Assembly (NCBI GenBank): GCA_044224925.1
Contig: JBGAJM010000003.1
Location: 62,001-126,000 of the forward strand
DNA from: Kapaibacterium sp044224925
GTDB lineage: Bacteria > Bacteroidota > Ignavibacteria > Kapaibacteriales > Kapaibacteriaceae
Direction: 5' to 3'
Length of the DNA stretch: 64,000 bases
Shown here: positions 34,520-42,393 of the stretch, piece by piece
Numbering within the stretch: position 1 is the stretch's first letter
Layout: every line of letters begins with the position of its first letter
Program-made: the position numbers and the translations under genes
The notes under the pieces: generated by a model
What the model saw: only the letters and a program-made list of their open reading frames with translations
What the model was told of the DNA's origin: nothing
The model's database searches: none

Positions 34520-36334
34520 CTATTGCATCTTCTCGCTGAGCTCGAGCCACCGCTCGGTGATGGTCTCGATCTCGTTCATGATCACTTGCAATTCGGCGGC
34601 GAGTGCCTGCAGCGTTTTGTAATCGGCCGTGGTGTCGCCAAGTGCACGCTCGATCTCGGTGCGACGTGCTTCGCGATCGGCGATGCGACGCTCGCATGAA
34701 TCGAGTTCCTTCTGCTCTTTGTACGAGAGCTTCTGCTTCGATGGAGCGGAGGGCGTGGGCGTTGTCGACGTGGTCGATGCGGCAGCCGCACGTTGTTGTG
34801 CATTGGCCTGAGAGCCGCGCGCTTCCTTCTTCTCGAGGTAGACGGAATAGTTGCCGGGATACTCCTTGATCACACCACCTTCTTCGAACGCATAGATGGT
34901 GTTGACGGTCTTGTCGAGGAATGACCGATCGTGCGAGACAATGAGAAGTACGCCATAGAAGTGCTGCAGGAAGTCTTCGAGGGCGGAAAGGGTCATGATG
35001 TCGAAGTCGTTCGTTGGCTCATCCAACATGATGACGTTCGGGTTCTTCATGAGAATGCGCAACAAGGCAAGTCTGCGCTTCTCGCCACCACTGAGCGTGT
35101 GCACGTAGGCATGCTGCTGCTTGGCCGAGAAGAGAAAGCGTTCGCAGAGTTCCTTGGCCGTGATGAAACGGTCGCGACCTACACCCACATCGATATACTC
35201 TGCCACTTCGCGCAGTGTGGCAAGGACGGTGGCATCGTCGCGCATGTCGCGGATCTCCTGATCGAAGAAGCCGATGCTGACAGTATCGCCAATGTCCACA
35301 TAGCCCCCATCCACCCTGCCCCTTCCTGCCAACACATTGAGCAAGGTGCTCTTGCCGGCGCCGTTCGGACCGATGATGCCGATGCGATCCTTCGGCGTTG
35401 CACGATAGGTGAAGTCCTTGAAGAGGAGGCGACCGCCGATGCTCTTCGAGATGTCGACGGCGTCGATGATCTTCCCGCCAAGGAATCGCGCGCCGAGTTC
35501 GATCTTGATGTTCTTCTCTTCCGGACGTTCGGGCTCGGCCTGCATCTTGGCGATCCAGTCGATGCGACTGCGCTGCTTGGTCCTTCGCGCCTTTGCGCCC
35601 TTCTGCAACCATGCCAACTCCGTGCGCAGCTTGTTGCGCATGTGATCGGCCGTTGCCTCTTGTGTGGCAACGAGGGCCTCTTTCTTCTCGAGATAGTATT
35701 CGTACGAGCCGTCGTAGGAGATGAGCTTCTCTTGATCGATCTCGATGATGCGAGTGCAAACAGCGTCAAGGAAGTAGCGATCGTGGGTGACGAGGAGCAG
35801 ACCCTTGGAAGAGTTCATCAAGTAGTCTTGCAGCCATTGCACGGAGTCGGCGTCGAGGTGGTTCGTGGGCTCATCGAGAATGAGCAGGTCCGGATCGCTC
35901 ACGATGGAGCGGGCAAGGGCCACGCGTTTGCGGAGTCCGCCCGACAGCGTTTCCACGCGGTCGTCGAGGCGGTTCACGCCAAGCTTGCCAAGGAACTGCT
36001 TCGCAAGCGTCTCGATCTCCCAGATCTCCATGTGCGCATGGTCCGACGGATAGGCGGCCACCACGGTGTCGAGCACGCGTGGGTCTCCGCCATCGGTGGA
36101 CGTGAACATGGGAAGTTGTTCGAGGTACTCGAAGCGTGCTTCGTTGTTGAAGGCCACGATGCCATCGTCGGGCTCTTCAAGACCTGCCACGATGCGCAAG
36201 AGCGTGCTCTTGCCGACGCCGTTCTTACCGATGATGCCGACGCGTTCGCCGTCTTGCAGACCGAAGGATATGGAAGTGAAGAGAACCTTCTCGAAGTACG
36301 ACTTCGAGATGTTGGATGCAGAGAAAAGGGTCAT
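34520..36334 (-). CDS. ABC-F family ATP-binding protein, Uup-like
   Basis: This 604-aa protein has two ABC domains without membrane helices. Walker A occurs at GKNGVGKST (about 36-44) and GPNGAGKST (about 335), signatures LSGGLRKR and LSGGEKRR, and Walker B LLILDEPTNHLD and VIMLDEPTNDFD. It has the inter-domain linker with basic residues (KGAKARRTKQRSR) and a C-terminal coiled coil with a Pro/Thr-rich hinge as in Uup. ABC-F proteins act on ribosomes or at replication-related structures rather than transport. It begins 7 bp after the stop of the DnaC-like gene, so it is the fourth gene of the signalling operon. A second copy of its 3' end is found at 32550-32660. Confidence 0.93.
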   Translation of the reverse strand: MTLFSASNISKSYFEKVLFTSISFGLQDGERVGIIGKNGVGKSTLLRIVAGLEEPDDGIVAFNNEARFEYLEQLPMFTSTDGGDPRVLDTVVAAYPSDHAHMEIWEIETLAKQFLGKLGVNRLDDRVETLSGGLRKRVALARSIVSDPDLLILDEPTNHLDADSVQWLQDYLMNSSKGLLLVTHDRYFLDAVCTRIIEIDQEKLISYDGSYEYYLEKKEALVATQEATADHMRNKLRTELAWLQKGAKARRTKQRSRIDWIAKMQAEPERPEEKNIKIELGARFLGGKIIDAVDISKSIGGRLLFKDFTYRATPKDRIGIIGPNGAGKSTLLNVLAGRGRVDGGYVDIGDTVSIGFFDQEIRDMRDDATVLATLREVAEYIDVGVGRDRFITAKELCERFLFSAKQQHAYVHTLSGGEKRRLALLRILMKNPNVIMLDEPTNDFDIMTLSALEDFLQHFYGVLLIVSHDRSFLDKTVNTIYAFEEGGVIKEYPGNYSVYLEKKEARGSQANAQQRAAAASTTSTTPTPSAPSKQKLSYKEQKELDSCERRIADREARRTEIERALGDTTADYKTLQALAAELQVIMNEIETITERWLELSEKMQ

Positions 36335-36341
36335 AGTGTTC

Positions 36342-37067
36342 TTATCGGTACCAGGCAGTGTCTTGTCGGAAGCTATCGCCCGTCACTTCGAGGATCTTGA
36401 ACATCCCCTTCGTGCGGTCTTCATAGCGAATGCGATTTGCTTCGCTGTCGCCCACGAACAGCTCGCGCATCAGCTGGTCGTAGGGTTTGTTGGAGGTGAC
36501 GAACAGTCGGCCACCACGATCGTGAATGTTCAAGACAACTTGTTTGAACAGTCGCGAGGCGATGCCATAACCGCTGTTCATGTCGTCGAGGATCCACACC
36601 TGTCCGTGTGAAAGATCGATGCGCGTATCGAAGGTATACGTGTCGGCCACCATGAAGATCGGCTCCAGTCCTTTCTTCATGAAGAGCTTACTGATGCCGA
36701 TGGAGATGTGGCTCTTGCCGATGCCGGCCTCGCCCCACATGTACAGGCCAGCGCCACGGGCGTCGTCGTCGAGGTCGACCAACCGATGGGCATAGTGCAC
36801 CATCTCCTCTTGTGACGCATTGCGTGGCTGATACGTGGAAAGGTGCGAGCACAAACTTTCAAGCGGAAGACTTGGATTGCGATCGAAGAAGGCAAGGTCG
36901 GAACTCAGACGCTCGAAGGCATCGAGGTCCAGCGCTGTCGTATCGAACGTCGTTGCCTTCTCATTGCGTACCGTCCACGTAAGTGCAGGGTAGTGACGCT
37001 GCAGTCGTGCGAGGACGGCAGGTGTGAAGGAAGCGCGTTGGAAGACGATATCCAGCGTACTGTTCAT
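36342..37067 (-). CDS. DnaC/IstB-like AAA+ ATPase
   Basis: This 241-aa protein has an N-terminal region with no clear zinc site, then a AAA+ core. Walker A is GEAGIGKSH (about 112-120), Walker B is VWILDDM (about 147-153), and sensor 1 is FVTSNKP. Such ATPases load the replicative helicase (DnaC) or serve transposases (IstB). Here no transposase is nearby, and the ATG overlaps the stop of the receiver protein as ATGA. That makes a helicase-loader or a signalling-linked ATPase the main options. The longer in-frame start at 37670 would lie inside the kinase gene and is rejected. Confidence 0.87.
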   Translation of the reverse strand: MNSTLDIVFQRASFTPAVLARLQRHYPALTWTVRNEKATTFDTTALDLDAFERLSSDLAFFDRNPSLPLESLCSHLSTYQPRNASQEEMVHYAHRLVDLDDDARGAGLYMWGEAGIGKSHISIGISKLFMKKGLEPIFMVADTYTFDTRIDLSHGQVWILDDMNSGYGIASRLFKQVVLNIHDRGGRLFVTSNKPYDQLMRELFVGDSEANRIRYEDRTKGMFKILEVTGDSFRQDTAWYR

Positions 37068-38290
37068 CGCTTGAGATCCGGAAGTACAACGGTCCATGAT
37101 GCACCGGTGCCTGACGGACTGTCGAGCGTGATCGTGCCATGGAGAGCGTCGACGTATTTCTTGACGATGCTGAGTCCAAGACCGGTGGTGAGCTCCGATG
37201 CCGTTGGCTTGGCACTGAGCGTGGAGAAGGTGCGGAAGAGCTGCTCGCGGTCTTCGTCGGTGAAGCCCGGTCCTTGATCCGTCACCGTTAGGTGAATGGC
37301 CTTGTCGACGCAGGCCGTGCGCACATGCACCGTCGAGTTCGATGGTGAGAACTTCACAGCATTGGAGATCAGATGGTCGGCGATCTGCGTCAGCGCCGTA
37401 GGATCGTTGTGCGTCATGCCGCCCGGACCGCGCTCGTAGCGGATCTCGATGCTCTTCGTGCGCGCATGCGGCGCATGCGTCATCACGACGGTCTGTGCGA
37501 TCATGGCCGGATCGAGCGTGGTCGGATAAAGCTGTACACCACGCAGTTCGAGCTCGTTGATGAGCAGCAGATTGTCGACGATGCCGCGCAACTTCTGCGC
37601 ATTCGCATCGATGCCGTCGAGATGCTCGCGCAGATCGTCCACCGAGAGTTTGCCGAGCTTGTCCTTGCACTTCTGTGCAGTGGCATGGATGGCCTCGACC
37701 GGACGTTTGAGATCGCGACCGGCGAGTTCGATGAATTGCGACTTCTCCTTGTCGAGCTGACGAATGAGCGCATTCTGTTGCGTGATGTTGCGATTCGATG
37801 TTTCGAGCTCTTCCGACTTGAAGCGCAGTTGTTCGGTCCGCTCTTCAACGCGCTCTTCCAGTTCTTTGTTGTAGCGTGCAAGATGGGCCAGCAGTTCGAC
37901 GTTCTCGGCCTTCAGGCGCGCAACGTCCAGTGCACTGTCGATCGTCATCTTCAGCTCGTTCTCGTTCCACGGCTTCGTGATGTAACGATAGACCTGCCCC
38001 TTGTTGATCGATGCGATGATGGCCTCGATGTCGGCATAGCCGGTGAGCACCATGCGGATCGGATCGGGATGCTCGGCAATGATGCTCTCGAGAAACTCCA
38101 CACCCGTGGTGCCGGGCATGCGTTGGTCCGTGATGATCACACTGATAGGCTGCGTCTTCAGCACGGCGCGACCGTCTTCGGCACTCAGTGCCGTGTGAAC
38201 GGTGTAGTACGGACGGAAGGTGGCCTTGAAGGCGGCAAGGTTGAACTCTTCGTCGTCGACGTACAGGATGTGCGGCTTTTCTGTGTTCAT
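37064..38290 (-). CDS. Receiver domain fused to a histidine-less kinase core
   Basis: The product has 408 aa. Residues 1-125 form a CheY-type receiver with acidic pocket (VDDEE), phospho-acceptor Asp 55 (VIITDQRMPG) and the YITKPW loop. A coiled coil spans about 125-185. The dimerisation helix that should read S-H-E-L-x-x-P is AGRDLKRP, so Arg 192 stands where the phosphorylated His belongs. The ATP-binding domain keeps the N box (LISNAVKFSP), G1 (DQGPGFT) and G2 (GLGLSIVKKY). So it can probably receive phosphate and bind ATP but not autophosphorylate in the usual way. It overlaps the TPR-kinase upstream and the DnaC-like gene downstream by 4 bp each. Confidence 0.9.
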   Translation of the reverse strand: MNTEKPHILYVDDEEFNLAAFKATFRPYYTVHTALSAEDGRAVLKTQPISVIITDQRMPGTTGVEFLESIIAEHPDPIRMVLTGYADIEAIIASINKGQVYRYITKPWNENELKMTIDSALDVARLKAENVELLAHLARYNKELEERVEERTEQLRFKSEELETSNRNITQQNALIRQLDKEKSQFIELAGRDLKRPVEAIHATAQKCKDKLGKLSVDDLREHLDGIDANAQKLRGIVDNLLLINELELRGVQLYPTTLDPAMIAQTVVMTHAPHARTKSIEIRYERGPGGMTHNDPTALTQIADHLISNAVKFSPSNSTVHVRTACVDKAIHLTVTDQGPGFTDEDREQLFRTFSTLSAKPTASELTTGLGLSIVKKYVDALHGTITLDSPSGTGASWTVVLPDLKR

Positions 38291-40503
38291 GCGGTTCCCG
38301 TTTGCGATGATCCCCTCTGCGAATGTACGAGCGGAAGGGTTATGATGAACGCCGTCCCGTGGTCGACCTCGACAGAGATACTTCCCCGATGCTGTTCAAT
38401 GATGCCATAACTGATGGAAAGACCCAGTCCGGTACCCTTTCCGACGTCCTTCGTGGTGAAGAACGGCTCGAACAAATGGTCGAGCACATCGTCGGGGATG
38501 CCAGGTCCATTGTCTGCAATACGGATGGCCACGTGGTCCTGGTCCGGTAGTGACGTTGTGATCTCGATGCGCTTGTCGGCGAGGCCTTCGAGGGCATCGA
38601 GGGCATTGGCGATGACGTTCATGAATACCTGGTTCACCTGACCTGCATTGCACTCCACCGGTGGGAGCGAGGCATAGTGGCGGACCACGGCAACGCCGTC
38701 GCGAAGTCTGGTGCCGAGCAACGTGAGCGTCGACTCAAGACCTTCATGCAGGTCCACCTTCTTCACGTCGCCCTCGTCCAGGCGTGTGAACGACCGAAGA
38801 CTCTTCACGATCTCGGCGGTGCGATGTGCACCGGTCTCGATCCCGTTCAGGAGCGTGATGATCTCGTCGCGCAACTCTGTTGCCTCGCTGCCTTGCCCCT
38901 TCATCCCATCATAGTCACGAAGGTCCCGCCGAAGCGGACCGATGCTGCTGGCGATGAAGTTGATGGGGTTGTTGATCTCGTGGGCGATGCCGGCCGTGAG
39001 TTGACCGAGCGATGCCATCTTCTCGGCATGGATGAGCTGTGTTTGTGCAGAGCGCAATTCGTCGAGGGCGTTCTTGAGCTCGACGTTGCGAAGATGTTCG
39101 ATCTCCGTTTGTCGTTTGGCCGCTTCGATGGCGCGCTGCGTCTCGATCTCGGAAACGCGGCGTTGCGCACTGTCGTCCTTCATGCGCAACACCAACTCGG
39201 TGTAGCGCTTGTGATACTCAAGGGCCTTCGTGGCGTCGCCCCGTGCCTCGTAGAGTTCGGAGAGATGCTTCAGTGCTTCTTCGTTCTCGAAGCCGCCGGC
39301 CTTGTCCACGTCGATGGTTTGGAGTAACAGCTCTTCGGCATGTTTGTCATCAAAGAATGGTGTGTTCGGATTCGCAAAGAGTCCGCCCAAGGCCGTGAGC
39401 GCAAGCGATGTGCCACGTGGACTCTTCGTGGCCGTTGCATGGTCGAGCGCTGTTTCGAGGAGCGTGCGTGCTTGTTGGTATTCACCACGACGGATATGGA
39501 TCTGCGCCTTGTTCGAGAGCGGGAAGGTCTCGTTGGGATCGCGCCATGGTGAAGACCGAAAGAGCTCATACGAGCGCTCGTAACAGGAGAGGGCGGCATC
39601 GTCTTCGTGCAGATAGTCGTGCACAGCGCCCATCACGTTCATGGCGCGACCTTGACCCGCATGATCGCCCGTGAGTTGCCATACATCGAAGGCACGTTGC
39701 AGATATGACAAGGCCGGCACATAGTCGGCCGCATGCGTGAGCACGGTGCCCATGCCGAGCAGACATTCGGCCACATACCAGTCGCTGATCTCGAGATCTT
39801 CGTACAACTTGATGGCCGGCAGCAATTCGTCGAGCGCGAGCTTGGTGTGTCGCGTGCTTAGGTGGATCGTCCCCAAGCTTCCCAACGTCCGCGCAAGTAT
39901 GGCCAACAGTCCGTGCCGCTCTGCCACATCGCGAGCGAACTCCAGATGTTCGAGGGCATGCGTGTTGTTCCCGGCATTCTTCCAGGCAAGTCCGGCATAT
40001 CGATGCACGAAGGAAATGGCCCACGGATCGTCCGTGGACGAGAGCAAGTGCAATGCATGATCGAAGGCAGGGATGGCATCGAGCGACGAGGTGCGACGTT
40101 CGATCTGCAGGGCCTTGAGGCATGCGGCCACGGGCAAGAGGTCCCGTCGACCCGCATGAGCGCAGCGCTCCACCACGATGTCGATCCGCGCCACCACGTC
40201 GCCCGCATCATTCGTCCAGTGCGCCACCGCCGCCTGCCACAATTCACACTCGGCCGTCAGCGCCTCGTCGTGCAGTCGCACAGCAAGTGCATGCGCATCG
40301 CGCAACAGATCGATGGCCCGCCGAGCATCGCTCATGTGAATGATGGCGAAGGCGTAGTCGCACATCGCCCTGCATAACACCACAGCGTCACCGGTCCGCG
40401 TGGCCACTTCGATGGCCTCTACATAGCCCGGACTGACAACGCGGAACGGCTCGCGAAAGAGCCGCGTGCGAAGGTCGTGAAGGATGGTAGGGAGGGAAGG
40501 CAT
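38287..40503 (-). CDS. TPR-repeat sensor histidine kinase (soluble)
   Basis: This 738-aa protein has no membrane helix. TPR units fill about residues 60-430 (like those of the cyclases), then a coiled coil (EIETQRAIEAAKRQTEIEHLR). The kinase core carries the phospho-acceptor His in ASLGQLTAGIAHEINNPINF, the N box (NVIANALDALEG), G1 (DNGPGIPDD) and G2 (GTGLGLSISYGII). The likely phosphate acceptor is the receiver encoded next, with ATGA overlap. I start at ATG 40503 (MPSLPTIL); the longer frame runs through a heptamer array and a polypyrimidine stretch and looks non-coding. The start lacks a Shine-Dalgarno site. Confidence 0.9.
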   Translation of the reverse strand: MPSLPTILHDLRTRLFREPFRVVSPGYVEAIEVATRTGDAVVLCRAMCDYAFAIIHMSDARRAIDLLRDAHALAVRLHDEALTAECELWQAAVAHWTNDAGDVVARIDIVVERCAHAGRRDLLPVAACLKALQIERRTSSLDAIPAFDHALHLLSSTDDPWAISFVHRYAGLAWKNAGNNTHALEHLEFARDVAERHGLLAILARTLGSLGTIHLSTRHTKLALDELLPAIKLYEDLEISDWYVAECLLGMGTVLTHAADYVPALSYLQRAFDVWQLTGDHAGQGRAMNVMGAVHDYLHEDDAALSCYERSYELFRSSPWRDPNETFPLSNKAQIHIRRGEYQQARTLLETALDHATATKSPRGTSLALTALGGLFANPNTPFFDDKHAEELLLQTIDVDKAGGFENEEALKHLSELYEARGDATKALEYHKRYTELVLRMKDDSAQRRVSEIETQRAIEAAKRQTEIEHLRNVELKNALDELRSAQTQLIHAEKMASLGQLTAGIAHEINNPINFIASSIGPLRRDLRDYDGMKGQGSEATELRDEIITLLNGIETGAHRTAEIVKSLRSFTRLDEGDVKKVDLHEGLESTLTLLGTRLRDGVAVVRHYASLPPVECNAGQVNQVFMNVIANALDALEGLADKRIEITTSLPDQDHVAIRIADNGPGIPDDVLDHLFEPFFTTKDVGKGTGLGLSISYGIIEQHRGSISVEVDHGTAFIITLPLVHSQRGSSQTGTA

Positions 40504-40512
40504 GGGGGGGAA

Positions 40513-40540
40513 GTTACGAGTGACGAGTGACAAGTGACAA
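40513..40540. repeat. 7-bp tandem repeat array, four units, left arm of an inverted pair
   Basis: GTTACGA, GTGACGA, GTGACAA and GTGACAA lie 10 bp upstream of the TPR-kinase start. The array is inverted relative to the one at 40679-40708. Confidence 0.88.
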
Positions 40541-40616
40541 GTGGGAAGGAAAAGAGAGGGAAAAGAGAAGTAAAAGAGAATGAACAAAGAAGTAAAAGAG
40601 AATCTATAAAAAAGAA
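40541..40616. other. Polypurine tract with internal direct repeat
   Basis: About 75 bp are almost entirely A and G on the plus strand. AAGTAAAAGAGAAT occurs twice, 21 bp apart. On the coding strand of the TPR-kinase it is a C/T-rich leader. It lies between the desaturase terminator and the left heptamer arm. Confidence 0.7.
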
Positions 40617-40647
40617 ATGGCGGCCTGCTGCAAGAGCTGGCCGCCAT
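40607..40647 (-). terminator. Intrinsic terminator of the desaturase gene (possibly bidirectional)
   Basis: Arms ATGGCGGCC (40617-40625) and GGCCGCCAT (40639-40647) pair perfectly. On the minus strand TTCTTTTTT follows; on the plus strand ATGTTTTTT follows. It is nearly the same hairpin as at 2494-2529. Confidence 0.85.
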
Positions 40648-40678
40648 ATGTTTTTTCAGTCGATCTCTGAAAGCAACG

Positions 40679-40708
40679 AACTTGTCACTCGTAACTCGTC
40701 ACTCGTAA
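40679..40708. repeat. 7-bp tandem repeat array, about four units, right arm of an inverted pair
   Basis: AACTTGT, CACTCGT, AACTCGT and CACTCGT end exactly at the desaturase stop codon (40709-40711). The A/C alternation at the first base is unlike the other arrays but matches the GTTACGA unit of its partner arm. Confidence 0.85.
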
Positions 40709-41605
40709 CTAAACTTCAACGTTCTGCCCAAGCTTCTTCTCCAAGAACGCTTCCGGAATGCGGACAACGCTGCGAACGATGCCCAGCTTTTCGAAGACGC
40801 GTACGGCATAGGCCGTGAAGTCGATCTGCCACCAGCGGAGGCCGTGGAAGGCGCTGCTGGGGAAGGCGTGGTGGTTGTTGTGCCAGCCTTCGCCAAGGGC
40901 GAAGATGCCAACGAGGAAGTTGTTGCGACTCTTATCGGTGGTGTTGAACATCCGTCCGCCGGCGATATGGCAAACGCTGTTCACGCACCAGGTAACGTGC
41001 GACGTCATGAAGACGCGGATGAGACCGCCGAAGATGAAGGCAGACCAAGCTCCGGACCAGCCGCCGACCAGGAAGCCAAGGGCTGCCGGGAAGAGCAGAC
41101 TGAAGACGCTCCAGAAGAGGAACGTCCGGTCGAAGAACAAGTACATCGGATCCTTCAAGTATCGGCCGGCATACTTTTCACGGATCGCATTCATCGAGTC
41201 GCTGTTCATTTCGAGCAACCACTCGAAGTGGGCAAAGAAGAATCCGCGAATGGTCGGTGTGTGCGGGTCTTCCGGTTGATCGCTCATGGCGTGGTGCTTG
41301 GTGTGCACGCTGGACCAATTGATCACCGGACCTTGGAAGGCCATCGATCCGAGGGCGAGCACAATGGCCTTGAGCCATGGTTGAGCCACGAAGGACTTGT
41401 GCACCGTCATGCGGTGATAGCCAAAGGTCACCCCGAACTCTGTCATCGCACCAAGGACCAAGCAGAGCACAACATCGAAGGTGCTCACCTGACCCATGAT
41501 GGCCATGTAGATGCCGTAGAACACGGCAAGGGTTGGTAGGACGAGAAGGAACGGGACGTAGATGTTCGAGATCCTGGCGTTGGGAACAGCCGTCGATACT
41601 GACAT
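40709..41605 (-). CDS. Fatty acid (acyl-CoA type) delta-9 desaturase
   Basis: This 298-aa membrane enzyme has the three histidine boxes HRMTVH, HTKHH and HNNHH, and four hydrophobic helices. It inserts a double bond into acyl chains using two iron atoms and oxygen, adjusting membrane fluidity; an aerobic lifestyle is implied. I start at ATG 41605 (MSVSTAVPN); the longer frame to 41668 would overlap the FKBP stop. The gene order FKBP-desaturase on one strand with 40 bp between them allows co-transcription. Its stop codon touches a heptamer array. Confidence 0.93.
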   Translation of the reverse strand: MSVSTAVPNARISNIYVPFLLVLPTLAVFYGIYMAIMGQVSTFDVVLCLVLGAMTEFGVTFGYHRMTVHKSFVAQPWLKAIVLALGSMAFQGPVINWSSVHTKHHAMSDQPEDPHTPTIRGFFFAHFEWLLEMNSDSMNAIREKYAGRYLKDPMYLFFDRTFLFWSVFSLLFPAALGFLVGGWSGAWSAFIFGGLIRVFMTSHVTWCVNSVCHIAGGRMFNTTDKSRNNFLVGIFALGEGWHNNHHAFPSSAFHGLRWWQIDFTAYAVRVFEKLGIVRSVVRIPEAFLEKKLGQNVEV

Positions 41606-41645
41606 GGGTTGTCGTTCTGATGAGTGCGTGATACTTCGAAAAACC

Positions 41646-42335
41646 TTACTTGACCTCGAGAAGTTCAACCTCGAAGATCAAGGTCTCGTTTGGTCCGATC
41701 GCTCCACCGGCTCCGTTTTCGCCATAGGCGATGCTCGAAGGGATGTAGAGGATGTACTTGGAACCTGCCGTCATGAGCTGCAGACCTTCTGTCCAGCCCG
41801 GGATCACTTGATTGAGGGCGAATTCTGCCGGCTGACCGCGATCGTAGGAGCTATCGAAGACCTTGCCTTCGATGTTCGTACCCTTGTAGTGTACTTTCAC
41901 CGTACTCGTGGCAGCTGGCTTCTTGCCCTTGCCTTCGGTAACGACCTTGTATTGCAGACCGCTTGCCGTGGTCATGACACCCGGCTTCTTCTTGTTCTCT
42001 GCAAGGAATGCTTCACCCTTTTTCAAATTCTCTCCTTGGGCCTTCGCGGCCTTCTCTTGTGCTTTTTGTTGTGCTTCGGCTTGCAGTGCCGTAAGGCATG
42101 CGCCAACTTCTGTGTCCGTCATCTTGGCCGTGCCGCCAAGACCATCGCGCAAACCAGCGGCGATGCGGTCGACATCGAGATCGAGCTCTTGTGCCTTCAA
42201 GCTCTTGGCAATGTTCAATCCCAGCGCATAGCTGGCGGAGTCCTTCTTCGATTCAAGCTTCACGTTGTTCACCTGTGATTCGGCATTGCAAGAGATCAAG
42301 AGCAGAGCAGCTACCGCTGCAACGATCATCTTCAT
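41646..42335 (-). CDS. FKBP-type peptidyl-prolyl isomerase, exported
   Basis: This 229-aa protein has a lipoprotein-like signal (LLLISC, Cys 16). An N-terminal helical dimerisation region typical of FkpA/Mip/FklB (SYALGLNIAKSLKAQ) is followed by a C-terminal FKBP domain (VKVHYKGTNIEGKVFDSSYDRG, FALNQVIPGWTEGLQ, IPSSIAYGENGAGGAIGPNETLIFEVEL). It assists folding of envelope proteins. The start at 42335 begins the signal peptide. A TAACTTTG box lies 37 bp upstream. Confidence 0.94.
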   Translation of the reverse strand: MKMIVAAVAALLLISCNAESQVNNVKLESKKDSASYALGLNIAKSLKAQELDLDVDRIAAGLRDGLGGTAKMTDTEVGACLTALQAEAQQKAQEKAAKAQGENLKKGEAFLAENKKKPGVMTTASGLQYKVVTEGKGKKPAATSTVKVHYKGTNIEGKVFDSSYDRGQPAEFALNQVIPGWTEGLQLMTAGSKYILYIPSSIAYGENGAGGAIGPNETLIFEVELLEVK

Positions 42336-42371
42336 GTGGGTTGATCCAGTTAGTTGAAAGAAATACAGCAC

Positions 42372-42379
42372 CAAAGTTA
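42372..42379 (-). promoter_or_regulatory. Bacteroidota-type -7 box before the FKBP gene
   Basis: TAACTTTG fits the TAnnTTTG consensus of Bacteroidota primary-sigma promoters and would give a leader of about 30 nt. No convincing -33 TTG was assigned. Confidence 0.4.
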
Positions 42380-42393
42380 CGGAAAAGGGCATC

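Noticed and set aside
34931..36400. 489-codon open frame opposite the ABC-F gene
   Set aside because: It is a mirror of codon bias in a strongly coding ABC-F gene. The opposite frame has all Walker and signature motifs.
36342..37067. DnaC/IstB-like ATPase as part of an IS21-type insertion sequence
   Set aside because: No IstA transposase, terminal inverted repeats or target duplication nearby, and the gene overlaps a signalling operon.
37068..37670. Long N-terminal extension of the DnaC-like ATPase
   Set aside because: It overlaps most of the kinase core of the upstream gene. ATG 37067 forms the ATGA overlap used throughout the operon.
40504..40647. N-terminal extension of the TPR-kinase encoding Phe/Ser-rich and LSLVTR sequences
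   Set aside because: It is a translation of the polypyrimidine tract, heptamer array and terminator. TPR homology begins after ATG 40503.
1392..40708. Heptamer arrays as CRISPR arrays
   Set aside because: Units are 7 bp without spacers and no cas genes are present.
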